64,000 bases of DNA from Hermatobates lingyangjiaoensis (lineage: Eukaryota > Arthropoda > Insecta > Hemiptera > Hermatobatidae): contig JAPFBL010000068.1 of the NCBI GenBank assembly GCA_026182355.1, forward strand, positions 12,065,001 through 12,129,000, written 5' to 3'. A model generated the notes under the pieces. The model searched no databases and was not told the DNA's origin. It worked only from the letters and a program-made list of their open reading frames with translations. The translations under genes were made by a program, and so were the position numbers. This document shows positions 37,152-49,992 of this stretch, in pieces; position 1 is the stretch's first letter, and each line of letters begins with the position of its first letter.

Positions 37152-38282
37152 CTAGCAGACCTACCCGGCGTTGCCCGGGACAAAATAAGAAAATAATGTT
37201 ATGGCTAAGTATTGAATTATGGCTAAGTATTGAATGAACCAAAGAATCTAAACTTCTAAGTATATATTTCTATCAGAAATTCTATAACAGTACAACATAT
37301 TTTCTAACAAAACAAAACTTCATAACATGTTAACAAATTAAGTTTCTTATAAACAGAGACACATTCCATTATTGAGGTTTAATCCCAACTAAAATTCTGA
37401 TACAAAAAACATTTAATTTTTGTCAGGTTTAGGTTTGAGCTTTAAGAAGGAAGAATTTAAGTTAATATTTATTCTATCAAATCATAATAAACATATCAGA
37501 GTACTTCATGATAGACAACATTTTTTGTCTTATCTTCTGGTGCAAGGATGTATAAATTTTTGGAACTGCCAACTCTTGAACATCCTACATATAACTGTCC
37601 ATGAGAGAAACATGGTTCAAGCAGATGCAAGCCAGCAACTGAAAGAGTTTGTCCTTGCGATTTGTTAATGGACATTGCGAAACTTAGTTTGACGGGAAAT
37701 TGTAGACGCTTGAAATTGAACGGAACATCTGTTGGAATGACTGGAATTCTTGGGATAAAGACATCCTGCCCTTTACCACGTCTCTGTATCAGTGCGCTTG
37801 GTTTCCCTTTCTTATCTCTCCTGAAGACGGTTCAACCAAAAATTAGAGACTGTAAGTGTGTGTTTTTAATTTCTCTACGTTTCTTTATGTACATTGAACT
37901 GTATTTGTCCATTTCGGATCGTATTTTCATCAAAAAAGTGTATATATATATATATATATAACACAACTTTATTTTACAAAATTAATACTGTTACTTTTGT
38001 AAATTGAAATGTCCTTTATATACCTTTCCAAATTTAGTCTAAACATTGTTCTTATTTTATTTTTATTTTTCAAAGAATTGCACCATTTTCATCTGGTATT
38101 TCACCATAATTAGAAGTTATTGCACCATAACTTGGGGGATTGCCTCTGGTACCCCCTTAGTTTTGTTCATTTACCCCCAAAGACCTCCCATGCCAAGTTT
38201 CAGCCCAATTGGTCCAGTAGTTTTGATTTCTATAGAGAACAAACAGATATATAAACAAGACACTACGAAAATATATATTAGA
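37152..38282 (-). mobile_element. Helitron, 1131 bp, both ends defined
   Basis: Read on the minus strand, the 5' end is TCTAATATATATTTTCGTAG after an A, and the 3' end is CCCGGGCAACGCCGGG then TAGGTCTGCTAG before a T. That gives TC...hairpin...CTAG inserted between A and T, as Helitrons do. It carries only the last 100 codons of the helicase in the same orientation, plus a (TA)n tract near 37939-37958. It is a non-autonomous deletion derivative. Confidence 0.8.
37496..37798 (-). pseudogene. Helitron helicase C-terminal fragment, frame intact
   Basis: One open minus-strand frame of 100 codons ends in TGA at 37498-37496. It reads RRGKGQDVFIPRIPVIPTDV, FNFKRLQFPVKLSFAMSINK, SQGQTLSVAGLHLLEPCFSH and GQLYVGCSRVGSSKNLYIL, then ends NVVYHEVL. 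This is the conserved tail of the Helitron Pif1-type helicase, with SINKSQGQT and the SHGQLYV.CSRV arginine finger present. The rest of the protein (Rep domain and first helicase half) is absent, so it cannot drive transposition. The plus-strand frames at 37420-37961 are shadows. Confidence 0.88.
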
Positions 38283-38453
38283 TTATCGTAGTAGTAGATC
38301 CGTCGGCTATCTTATAAGCAGAAATCAGTCAATATTTTGATATAATGTACGACAAAAATCGTTGCCACTTTGTAATATTTGCAAAAAAATATTTGGTACA
38401 TTTCACTGAGATCTCTCACTTTATACACACCCTCTCATACTCTTACAGGAATC

Positions 38454-39156
38454 TTGAAATTAGTTAGTAACTAAGATATAAAATTATATGAAAGCACTAG
38501 AGATATTTGAAATTAGTTAGTAACTAAGATATAAAATTATATGAAAGCACTAGAGATATTTGAAATTAGTTAGTAACTAAGATATAAAATTATATGAAAG
38601 CACTAGAGGTATTTGAAATTAGTTAGTAACTAAGATATAAAATTATATGAAAGCACTAGAGGTATTTGAAATTAGTTTGTAACTAAGATATAAAATTATA
38701 TGAAAGCACTAGAGGTATTTGAAATTAGTTAGTAACTAAGATATAAAATTATATGAAAGCACTAGAGGTATTTGAAATTAGTTTGTAACTAAGATATAAA
38801 ATTATATGAAAGCACTAGAGGTATTTGAAATTAGTTAGTAACTAAGATATAAAATTATATGAAAGCACTAGAGGTATTTGAAATTAGTTTGTAACTAAGA
38901 TATAAAATTATATGAAAGCACTAGAGGTATTTGAAATTAGTTAGTAACTAAGATATAAAATTATATGAAAGCACTAGAGGTATTTGAAATTAGTTAGTAA
39001 CTAAGATATAAAATTATATGAAAGCACTAGAGGTATTTGAAATTAGTTTGTAACTAAGATATAAAATTATATGAAAGCACTAGAGGTATTTGAAATTAGT
39101 TTGTAACTAAGATATAAAATTATATGAAAGCACTAGAGGTATTTGAAATTAGTTAT
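38454..39156. repeat. Tandem array: 13 full 53-bp units plus a partial one
   Basis: Unit starts (ttgaaattag) recur exactly every 53 bases from 38454 to 39143. Unit variation: agagata in units 1-2, agaggta after; ttagttagtaac (form A) or ttagtttgtaac (form T) in the order A A A A T A T A T A A T T. There are no spacers and no indels. Each unit contains taagatataaaattatatga. Confidence 0.95.
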
Positions 39157-39839
39157 TGAATATTTGTAGATGTAAAACTAAAACATATTTAGAATTTAGA
39201 GAACTACTAACATATAAGTAAAGGAGATGAATTATTTTCTGGTACTAATAACTATTTCTGAATGATGTTTAGAAAATGGTTAATAATTTATTTATATAAA
39301 GAATATGCCCAATATAATGGAAAGGATCAGCAAGAGAATTAGGATGGAATGGAACATAAGGTTGTTAGGGGAATATTAATTCTAGCTGGAAATTGCATGT
39401 AGGGGGAAGCAAACAAGATTTATACTTGAGCCACGTTGCAGAGGTTAGATTTCTAACATCAGCCTCGTTGAGAGTTGTTTAGGATATTACATTATAAACT
39501 GACATAAAAGCAAAGATTGTTTGTGAAAGCTCTTTTATTTAATTTTCTTTTCAATATTTAATATATTGGCTAACAAGTACTTTGTTATTTTGGTCATTAT
39601 CGATCATAAATAAAATTATTTTTTGTAAATGGAATAACTGAAAGTAAATCTTCATCGAGGAAAAATATACATTTCTATGTTTCAAAAATTGAATTACTTA
39701 TTTAAATGATACGTTGCTTTTTTGAAAGACGTATAATGATTACTGGAAATGTAAACTAATATGTATCATATACTGATAAGTTGTAAATTATGTTCAACTG
39801 AAGTTTTTTTTTTTTTAAATTTGAGCATGACTATAGCGC

Positions 39840-40830
39840 TGTGTATTGTACCTCCCCCTCTTCTGTACTAAAGTACCCCAGCAGTTAGCTTCAACGCCTC
39901 TAAGAAGCTCAGCACTTTCGCTGAGCGGTAAAAGTTTTTCTATGGTTTGTTGAACGTCCCAAAGCAACTACCTCTGTGAAGAAAAGTTGCCTGGCAGTCA
40001 GCCAGCAGGTGCAACGGTGTTTCTTCTTCATCTCTGAAGAATCTACACAAACCATCTGTTCACTTCGTAACTAACAGTACCTGCCCTCTTAGGGCCGCCT
40101 AGCGGTACTTTCCCTTCTAGCTTTGCCTAATGTTACCTGGTCAGTCTCGGACCCTTCACATTCGCTTCTCATCCACCAAGCAATGAACACCACGACAAGC
40201 CCACTCTCGCCACCTTCAGCCAAGCATCATCCACTCCTCTATCTTCCCCAGTTGTGATAACAGCCACAAAGTTTTAGTCCTCATCATTGATAATGTCCAT
40301 TCAGGCACCCTACGTTTCGGGAGAAAGTGACTTCCTTTCTTCTTCTTCGAAGTAGTCTTCTTCGGGTCCTTACGTGCACTTGTAGGAGGTTGGCTCCCAC
40401 TTAGCGCTTTTGGACCATCTGGAATTCCAGAAGATGGTCTCTGGACTTCCTTCTCCTTAGTATCATACAGAGGAAAATTTCTAAAGCACTATCAGTGGTA
40501 TTTTGTCTGCTCCGGCAGAGCACCGCATACCGGAGTAAGGCCATTTACTCAAGGGGATTGCCTGGTACCCTTGAGGCTCTGTTCGTAATACAGTAACCCC
40601 TGTATCATCCATCCTTCGGCACGCATCACATAACGTCTTGGACTGGGGCTGGGATAAGAGGGGAGGATTTGGGAAGTTGGAAGGATGTGAAACGAAGGTG
40701 GTCAGGCCCAGCCCCTGGTCACCTTCTCCTCCTCATTCGTTTGTCCCTACAAATAGCGGTTAACAGGGTAACCTCACGAAGGCCGAAAGTTGGAGTTGAG
40801 TGCTAGAGGCTATTAGAAGCGCATAATCAC
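39840..40830 (-). mobile_element. GC-rich non-LTR retroelement relic
   Basis: On the minus strand 40500-40200 is open and reads DTKEKEVQRPSSGIPDGPKA then a Lys-rich KDPKKTTSKKKKGSHF, like the start of an ORF1/gag. At about 40070-39860 another frame reads LCRFFRDEEETPLHLLADCQ, resembling the cysteine/histidine motif after the RNase H or reverse-transcriptase part of I/Jockey/R1-type elements. The middle is missing, so this is an internally deleted copy. 40560-40830 may be 5' UTR. It is much richer in GC than its surroundings. Confidence 0.55.
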
Positions 40831-42465
40831 TCAATTACTACCTATTCTCTTGATCATACCAAAATAGTTAAAAAGCTAGAAAGCAACAACAGAAAATTGT
40901 GAATGTTTTTCATTTTGCTGTTCATTTTAAGGATGGTGAATATATACAAAATAAAGATAATTAGTTTTATAAGTGTTAATTATTCCATTATTTGATTTAG
41001 AAATGTTCAGAGAATATATTATTGAATACATCTAGAAGAACGGAAGAATATCATTCAAATTAGACTGTTTTCTTGATAAACTAACAGCACATACAAGGGC
41101 ATTAGACATATATGTACAGTTGTAAATATGGTCAACTATATTAATTTTTACTTCGAATTACATATTCAAAAACAATGTTATTTAAATAAAGAGTATTTTA
41201 TAAAATGCTCCTATATTTTAAACACTATGAAGTTAGTAAGCTGAGTATACAGGAACTAATATTATTTTACAAAGTATGTAACCTAAACATTCTACAATAC
41301 TAGGTTCCAGAAAGAAGTTCAATAAATTACTCATTTAAAAATTTTAGCAATATTTTAAGTTAAAAAGAAAGTGAAATAGACGAAAGATAAAAAAATACCA
41401 ACAAAATTACTGGAAAAAAATTACTTACAAAATAAGAAATAAAATTTTTTTCCATGTAAAAAAAATTTTTATATTTATGATTTTTATATTTGCTATATGC
41501 CAATACACTATTAATTATAATAAATTTGTAATTGTAATGGGATGGTTTATTCCAGGAACGGATTTAAAATAAATCTAAATCTAACTGAACATTCAGCTTG
41601 TAGACAAATGACTGGCCATGCAGGAATTAGTTAGATTTCTGTTATTTCAAAGGATCTATTGTTTCTATCAGTTGGAGTAATGTATTGATACATTGTTTAT
41701 TTAAATAAGGGTGGAAAGAGACACCGAGGCACACTGAATGTTCCAGTGAGATATTCATTGAATGTTTTAAACAATGACGATGACTTGGATTACCCAAGAG
41801 TCAGATAAAACACCGGGGATTAATATACACTTATCTTTGTGCACAAGTAGCTGAATCTGTCACATCCCAATTAAATTGTTCTGTAGAATGAACGTAACTA
41901 TATGATTTTATTTTTTAATAAATAAAAATATTTGTTATATCTGTTAATAATAATAATTTGAACACTATGCATTATTAAACAATTAAATTAAGCTTGAGAC
42001 ATTGAAAATACTTTTTTTTATTAATAAACAGAATATTAAAAAGGATCTGAAGTATTTTACACTAAACACTAAGCAAAGGTAGTCAAATTGAACGAAAATA
42101 AAACTCATAAAATTTAAATGAAATTTATTCATACCTATTAAATTATAATGTATTTATGGAATTTAAAATATAGTTATATTATAAAATCAATTATTTTAAC
42201 TTTGATTGTGTTATTTATTAATAATGATAAATATTTGTTTTCATCATAAAAATAACCTAGATGAGCATACTAATATTTCCCCTACATTTATTCGCTTCAA
42301 CCAAAATTTATTTGATTATTCTCATGTTACCTAGAGTGGAAGCAGTGAAAATAATTTTTTTCCCCAATTAATAATCTATTATTACATCTATATGAAATGT
42401 TCAATATAGTAAAAAGTAAAAAATGGAAGTTAAATCTAAAATAGAAATATGGAATAACCTTGATT
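40831..42465. other. AT-rich intergenic DNA
   Basis: Nothing recognised. Confidence 0.5.
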
Positions 42466-43065
42466 CAACTTTATTATAATTAAACATAATATCAAACTTC
42501 TTAGTTCTATAATATATAATGTCTCATTTAGACATAAATAAATGTCTAGGTTAGAAATGATTATTGATCTATCATTCCTGGAAGTAGTACTGAGAGGGAA
42601 TGGTCCATTTATTAAATGTAATACATCCTCTGTCCATGTTATGTTACAGATGACCATGTATGAGATCCACTAGCTATGGGGACAAAAACCATGTTCCCCT
42701 GGAAGAAATTGTTTCCTAAAACTTTTTTTCCTTTGGCTTTACAAAATTGTTATTATTTCTCTTGTTATACCAAGGATATTATATGATTTCGTTATGTGAT
42801 TTACCAAAATAAGCGTGTATATTGATAAACTGGATCAGTCACCGTTAATATGGTCTTCAAGAATGAAATACTAATATACATCTTTCATATACACATTTAT
42901 ATTATGTTTAAATAGGACATTATACTTATAATAATATACACAAATTAGTTATACTAATTATACTCGTAATTAATAAAAGTATATTAATATACTTATAGAA
43001 GTTTGATATTATCTTTACTTATAGTGAAGTTTATGGTAGGTTACTCTAGATTTGTGATTTGTTTT
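42466..43065. repeat. Repeat family A, two left ends in inverted orientation
   Basis: 42466-42660 carries a left end in forward orientation (caactttattataattaaac, then atatcaaacttcttag..). About 42780-43065 carries a left end reversed (gaagtttgatattatcttta, then cttatagtgaagtttatggt and aggttactctaga). The pair forms a diverged fold-back of about 600 bp. A 73-codon frame at 42657-42436 lies in it and is not a gene. Confidence 0.55.
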
Positions 43066-46000
43066 TAAGTGCTATTTGAAAATATGATGCAAATTTAATT
43101 TGTTTTCCTAAAGAGATTGGAAATACTCAATCCTTCTTACAAGTAATATTTCGTTCGTAAATATTTATAATTTACTTGATGTGTGCTTTATATTAAAAAA
43201 AAAATTTATAATGCAATAAATTCTTTATATTATTAATTCACTTTTATGTTTTAATGGAATTTTATCTAGCAGTTAGGTTATGGATTGTTAAATTTCACTG
43301 ACATTATTTAATAGCTTGTAAATCGTACTCTTTTTTTCTTTATTGCAAGTATTTAGTGAATATGCTCTGACAGAACCTATTATTATCATTGCTATTTCGA
43401 GATTTTCAATTTGTACCAGAATGTATAAAAGAAAAGAGTAATTTTCCACTCCATTTGTGGAGGAATCATTACTTGAAATCTATCCACGTAAATTTTTGAA
43501 TACTCTAGAGTCAGTGTGACCTATAGCATTCTTTAAATTGAATTTCTCAGAGTCACTGTATATTTGTTTCTTTGTTTAGAATCAAATGCTAACACATTTA
43601 GATGACTATTCTAAGTTTTATTGATACTTGGCAGGAATTGAATGCTGTTAAGTATTTGATATTTTATCGTTTTCTAATTCGTAGTATTAATTATCATTTG
43701 TGTTTGATGAGGAAAAATAAAATATTTTTGAGTAGGTTCAATTAAGTGACTTCTATGATACCTAGTTGAACAAATAGTTTTGTATGCCAACTTTCTTGAT
43801 CTAACTTTGGAGAAATGAACATGTTATAAAAACGAAAATTAATGTTAAATTGTTCATTCTGCTGATCATCCTTACGACATTATTGATTTTTATGAAATAT
43901 ATTGTATTATAACAGAGGTTTCATTTCATAAATAATATTAAAATGAATGAGACAAATTATATAAAGGAAAACATTTTTCTTAGAAATTATTTTGTCATGC
44001 TTATATATTTTATTGTTGTATCTAATTATATAAGAAATGGTTTGTTGTTTTAATTTTTATGAATCAGTTCCTGTTGCTGCCTACATAATGTAAAGCTATG
44101 GTCGTTTTATTTCAAAATTGCTTCTCTGAAGAGCAGGTCATCAAAATTTCAGATTGTTTTCACGTTATTCAAGCTTATACTTGATGAATTCAAGGTTATA
44201 TTAAACAAAGCATTAAAAAATATTCAAATAAAATGTACTAATTAATTAAGAAAATAATTAAAGTAGTTTGTGTTGATTCAACTGAATTCATTGAAAATCA
44301 GTCGACCTGAAAGTAGTCGAAAGAAGTTTTAAGAAGAGTTGTATTGAAAGAAGTGGATAAGACTGAAGAGGTACCTACCTTAAATAGATTGCGTCAGTAT
44401 TCTTAAAGCAGTCTATATTTTTTATTTAGAAATATTGAAGGAAAAATCCGGTTCTTTTTATTTCTGCCTCACAAATTTCTTTTCCATTCATCTCATATTT
44501 CTAGAAAATGAGTTGTCAAATCTAGTACAACATACACTTTATATTGAAGAATGGTAAACTACAAATATTTGATTAGCTGGCATAACGCACATCATATTCT
44601 GGATAGCGTAGATATAATTTTCGAATGTATGTTTCCATTTTCCAACATGCCCTTCATAATGAGAGTTCATATACATTTAGAGATTGCTGTACCAGCTATT
44701 ATATCCAGCACCTCGGGAGTGGTCATTATTGTATGCGATTTCTTCGTCACTTCACACATGACACTCTAACACTACGTAATATATCTGTTACTATTTATAA
44801 TTAGTATATTTATATTTACATTATACTTATTAAATATTAATACATTTATTATTGAAGCTGTGATGATCTAACTATTATATTTTTTATGATGTTTTCGAAC
44901 AGGCATTGAATGACATTCTAATGAAAATGTTGCACTCAATCTATATGTCACACAGTTTAACAAATCTTATTGCAAAACATATAGGTATATATTAAAGAAT
45001 CTGTTGATTTTTAGGGATGTTAAATCCTGGGAAAGGTGTTTTTTACTATATAACTAAACAGCCACTAATTTTAAGCTACTTTTCTGCTCATTAGGAAATT
45101 CATATTAGGTACTCTCCTGCTATGAATATCTCATGAAGTTACAGTATTGTAAGAGTAATATCATATTAAAAATGGCAACTATCAAGTTTAATTTGCGGTA
45201 ACATATGCAATTTAATGTTGACTTAGTGACTAAATGAAACATTAAAGATTTTTAAAAATTTATTGAAACCTAAATCTAGTTGTTTGCTTGGTATATTTGA
45301 CGATTCTAATATAAGTTTTTTAGCTAGTATACTCAACTTAGCTTAGTACATTCAAAAAAAGAATCAAGTGTGTTTTAATTATGTCCATAAGTCGTGATTA
45401 AATTTGGTTTTATCTTGAATAATAATTATTTTGTAAATTGTGTTTTAGATAAACATACAGAATTTATGATGAAATATTTGTCAAATGATTTTTGATATTA
45501 AAATTATTATTTGACTTTATATAAAACTACATTATTATCTGATCTTATAAGGTAAAAAAATTGTCCATAATTTTTACTCACAACTCACTTCAGAAGTGTC
45601 TATTATGAGAGTGTAATATTCCAATTTTTTTAAGTTTCTTGTAAATTATGAGTAGAAAAATACTAAACGAATGTCAATAAAATGTTTAAAACAGTTTACT
45701 ATTTCAATAAAGTTTCTCTGATAGACTAGTTCGTCAAATGGAATGTTTTTTGCATTAAAGGGTAAGCAAGGTTTCGATGAGAAACAATGGTTTATACGAT
45801 ATTTTTTTTTTTCAAAACCAGTGCTTAAAGGGGCAACACGTTTAATATAAAAAGAATAAATTTATTTTACTGCTAAACCCCATCTGGTCCCTCTCTAGCT
45901 TCAGAAAGGGAACAGGTAGCACACTCTTGGTCTAAATAATTTAACTGCCCAGACAGTAACTAGTAATTCATGTTCTAGATACTAGATTGGTTTCTGATTC

Positions 46001-47054
46001 ATTCAATGCACTACTCGCATATTATTGGTAAATCGGTGGCATATTTGCTAGACTTAGTGGAATAATTGTAGTAATATTTTGCATTTATAGCTAAGTTCAA
46101 TGGTTTTTGAAAATTAAGGATTGGTTCATTCATTATTATTTTTTTGCTAATGTCACAAATATATATTAGTATATTTTATTTTATATCAACTTATTTTTTT
46201 TTATGGCATTTGTCATGGATTTAGCAGCGTTTACAGGTTCTTTAATATGTTTTCCTTTTATGAAAGCTTAACCCAATTCATATTTAATTTATTTTGTGTA
46301 TGAAGGTATGGTTTCTTGAGCACTCCTTTTCTTTTGCATTAATTAATTAATTAACCTTCATTTGGAGTAAAATTATGAGTTACTCTTACGAACTAAGTTA
46401 AGTCAATACTATGTATAAGTTGTAATTCTTGGTTAAGATTTCAAGTTTCTGTTTACAGTTATTCAAATAATTGGATTAATATTCTATAATTCTATAAAAT
46501 TACTTTTGAAAAACATTATTGAACAATATTTTGAAAAACATTGAAAAACACCGCCTAAAGCTCAAGAAATCCTTCATAAATATCGTTCATCTCTCTTTAA
46601 AACATCCTGAGGCCTTCTGACCAATTGAAAATGCCATTCCTCGGAGTAATTGACCGTATGGTATATTTGTTTCTCTGGTTAATTATATAAAACTATATCC
46701 TAATATTATCCTTATATCGTAATGCTCAATAAACTACTACTACTAATATTGTAATAATTAATATATCATTAAAAATTTGTTATTTTAAATCTCTGTGAAT
46801 TATAATTGTTGTAACACAGATGGGATATGTATTAATCAAGGATAGTTAATAATTCACACTTGTTACCGTATTGATGGCTGTATTTAACAGACATGGTGAA
46901 CCATTGAACTCTCCTATTTTATTCCTTACAGAAGTCTTGAAAAGTATTTAATCTAGCCTTATTTACCCAGAGGATAGAAGACAGTCTAGTCGAAAGTTTT
47001 GTCCGGTTAAGATTGTTATTCCTTTAAATAATGTAAATTTCATTTTCTTAGTTA
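43066..47054. other. AT-rich intergenic DNA
   Basis: Nothing recognised; the 72-codon frame at 44551-44769 has no family motif. Confidence 0.5.
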
Positions 47055-47165
47055 AAAAATTCTTACTTCTGCCTTTGAAAAAGGTTTTAAAACAAAACCG
47101 AAACGTCAGCAATGAGAGTTTGATTTTTGAACCCAGAAAATTTGACCGAATCCCGATTACATAAC
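47055..47165. repeat. Single copy of the 8.4/9.4-kb arm (family 3)
   Basis: acttctgcctttgaaaaagg, ttttaaaacaaaaccgaaac, gtcagcaatgagag and ..ttgaccgaatcccg match the arm at 8470-8560 in the same order. It contains a GGTTTT/AAAACC stem followed by GAAAC, but no CTGANGA core. Confidence 0.55.
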
Positions 47166-47680
47166 ACACCTATTCTATCAAACGGTCGATATATTATTGA
47201 ATCTGTTTTATATATGTATATGTTTTAGTTAAGATTTTCCAAAAATCTTTAATTCTCAAAGTCGATTGTCTCCCATTAAGTACAATGTAACAATGAATAG
47301 TAAATTTCTGTTTGCTATTTTTTAGATTGAAAATAACTTGCAAGTGATGTATTGTTTGTAAAAATGAAAGAAAAAAACATACGCACATGTTAATATGTTT
47401 GTCTTATTTACCACTATGATATATAAGTTATTCATAAAATTATCTCTAAGTTTATATAATGCTTAAATGCATATAAAATAATTAAATGTAAAAGTTGTTT
47501 AAACCTTTTAATTTTAAAGGATAATAAAGATTTGATTTGGAAATGAAATATGGTAACAAACTTTTTGTAAGCACTTAGATTAATAAATCACAGAAAGTAA
47601 TGTTTACACTATATAACATTTACGTTAACAACAAAACTACTGTTTCTCTATTGCAAGCAGTGTATAAATTATATAGCATA

Positions 47681-48369
47681 CCAGCTGACCCTGCAAACTT
47701 CGTACCGCCAACTGTTAGTGAATGTCGTGTTGCCTTTAGCTAAGTCTAATTTGCTATTTAATTATTAATATAATAGCTAACCTGACAGACGCTGTTCTGC
47801 CTTACCTATAACAATTCAATTCGTAAAGGAATAAAAGCTAAAATAAAAATCTAGAGTGACATAAACTTAACTTTACTATGGGTAAATGTAATATCAAACA
47901 CGTTAACAGACGACTTATGTTTTGTTTGATTAGTCAAACAATTGATAGACAACTATCTATCAAAGGAATGCATCAAAAAATATATATTTGACTGGGGTTA
48001 ATTTTTCACATTTAACAATTTTATTATTCTAGCATATCATCTCAATTCAATTCAAACATATCAGAATATTTCAAATTTTTTTAAATGAACTTCTATATAA
48101 CAATTTTATTTCCCTTAAAATCTGTTCAAGTCAATGTAAATAATTAAATGCAAACAAATCCGTCTAGTAGGGCAGTGATTCATTATAAAGGATCAGTTAT
48201 AATTTGTTCGGGAACACCTAGAACCCCAAATCTGATTTAAAAAAAAAAAATGACATATACCTTCCCGGGATATACCTAATAATTTTCCAAATTTTCACAG
48301 TGATTCTGATGTATGGTTTTTGAATCTATCGAGTTCAGACAGACACATGTTCATTTTTATATATATAGA
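47681..48369 (-). mobile_element. Helitron, 689 bp, non-autonomous
   Basis: On the minus strand the 5' end is TCTATATATATAAAAATGAA preceded by A and the 3' end is ..GGGTCAGCTGG followed by T, so TC...CTRR within A/T. The internal segment with attattaggtatatcccggg is shared with 35415-35520. Near 47850-47900 it holds about 45 bases matching the family A left end (taaacttaactttactatgg). No coding remains. Confidence 0.65.
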
Positions 48370-48959
48370 TAATAGTAATTGGTGAAAGAAATAATATTTT
48401 GTAAAATAAAAATTCTTAATATTTCTTTAGTTGGTTTTTAAATTGCCTTGAATTTACTTTTCCAATTACTGGTTAGGTGTAGTAGTATTCGGTTTTAGAA
48501 TTTCAAATGGTAATTCAGAAGATGCAAAAAACAAAATAATCAATACGTATATTTACTCGTGTGGTTTCTTAATTTACATAAACAATTGAATTCGTATTAG
48601 ATATTTTATTTTATAATGGAAATATGTTATGTTTAATTTTGGCTGGATATTTCAATGTGACTTAGTTTCTGGTAAACATTTGGTTGCTGACTTATTGACG
48701 ATGTTTCAAATACAAAAACATTGTTAAGTAAACTAGATTCAGCTTTATCAGCTTGGAAAGCTTCTGTAAGCTACATATTTTAACAACTGATATTTATAAT
48801 CCGATTATGACAACATATTTAAACCCGTGATACAAATCTACTTTTCTGGATGATGAGCAAGACAACCAGCATGAAAAGTACACCATTGGTTATTTGAAGA
48901 TAAAAATTCAATAAATAAAAATAATACCATCTTGTTGACTACTTAAGATTTGTCACCTT

Positions 48960-49255
48960 CAGATCATTCTGCAGATGAAAAAGTAGACACTGAGGATGAA
49001 AACACGAACATTGTCTTCAAACAATGCATGCAAGAATTCAAGAAAAGGACTCAGGAAAAGAGTTGAAAGTTAAAAAAGTTTTCTACTTTAATAACTGAGC
49101 ATGATAAAAATAAAGGAACATTGGAGAATAGAATCAAGTTTGAAATGCCCAAGTATAGAAAAGTTAAAATGACTTGAAAGGATGACGATCCTCTTCGTTG
49201 GTGGTGCAGCTGTGTCGAAGAAGTACTTGTACAATTCTTCTTTGGGAAATTGAAA
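48960..49255 (+). pseudogene. Possible hAT transposase fragment
   Basis: One frame reads KDDDPLRWW, and shortly after a shifted frame reads SKKYLY. The D.L.WW......KKYL pattern is typical of ZBED-type hAT transposases, here with the intervening residues deleted. Upstream is a charged, Glu/Lys-rich frame with stops. No ends were found; the call is tentative. Confidence 0.35.
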
Positions 49256-49887
49256 ATGTACAATTACCCAAAGATGTGAGTATTATCCCAGTTAAGACAG
49301 GAATATAATGTAGTATATATGGTATTATTTTTATGATGGCTAGTTTAGCTTATTTATTATTTTTCCTGACGTTTATAAAGTAAATTTAATCAGATTGATT
49401 TTGATAATAATTTTCTATAATGTTTTAACTACTCATTATTCATACCTTTGTTTAACTGTGTCTAATTTCATTTATAATTTCCCTGTCATTTGTTACAAAT
49501 AATGTCAACACAAAAAGTAATTAAGATGTTCAGATGTTCAGTAGCTGAGCACATAGTCAGAACATGAGCAGCTAAAGAATCTGAATCGGAATTGTGATAC
49601 TAATAAAAATTAGGAATGTTGAAGGATTTTTGGAAAAGTTGGTGCACTACTTTGGAGGAAAGTCAATCGTTAGGGCAGTAGATTGAAAGATTTGTTATCA
49701 CTCTTTGTGTTTCACTGGGCGAGGCGACTTAAGTCCGACACAGTTATCAGTGATTACGACCTATAAATCAAACATTCCAGTGATATCCAGCCACTGCTTC
49801 AAACAATTGATTATTCCACAAAATAAAAATATATAAGTTAATTTCATATTGAATATTCATTTGTCATTCTCTCTGAACTTCTTTTTA

Positions 49888-49992
49888 CTTTACTATAAGT
49901 AAACTGCAGTGATCTTGAAGAAATTCGATCTAGATTTACAAGATTTGAGGTGCCCAAAGTCTATTTGTGACTTTTTTTCGATGATGTCTTTG
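49888..49992 (-). repeat. Repeat family A, right-end fragment
   Basis: Reverse complement of the right end of copy 1: it starts ttttactttactataagtaa and continues through a diverged version of the segment with the hcgatgatgtctttgtgtgt motif (positions 49979-49998). No matching left end nearby. Confidence 0.5.

Noticed and set aside
37420..37961. Two plus-strand frames of 82 and 99 codons
   Set aside because: They lie opposite the Helitron helicase fragment and have no own motif.
38454..39156. Regular repeat array that could be mistaken for CRISPR
   Set aside because: Units are head-to-tail with no spacers and the context is eukaryotic.
47055..47165. Third hammerhead family
   Set aside because: It has a GGTTTT/AAAACC stem followed by GAAAC but no CTGANGA core, so only a loose resemblance remains.
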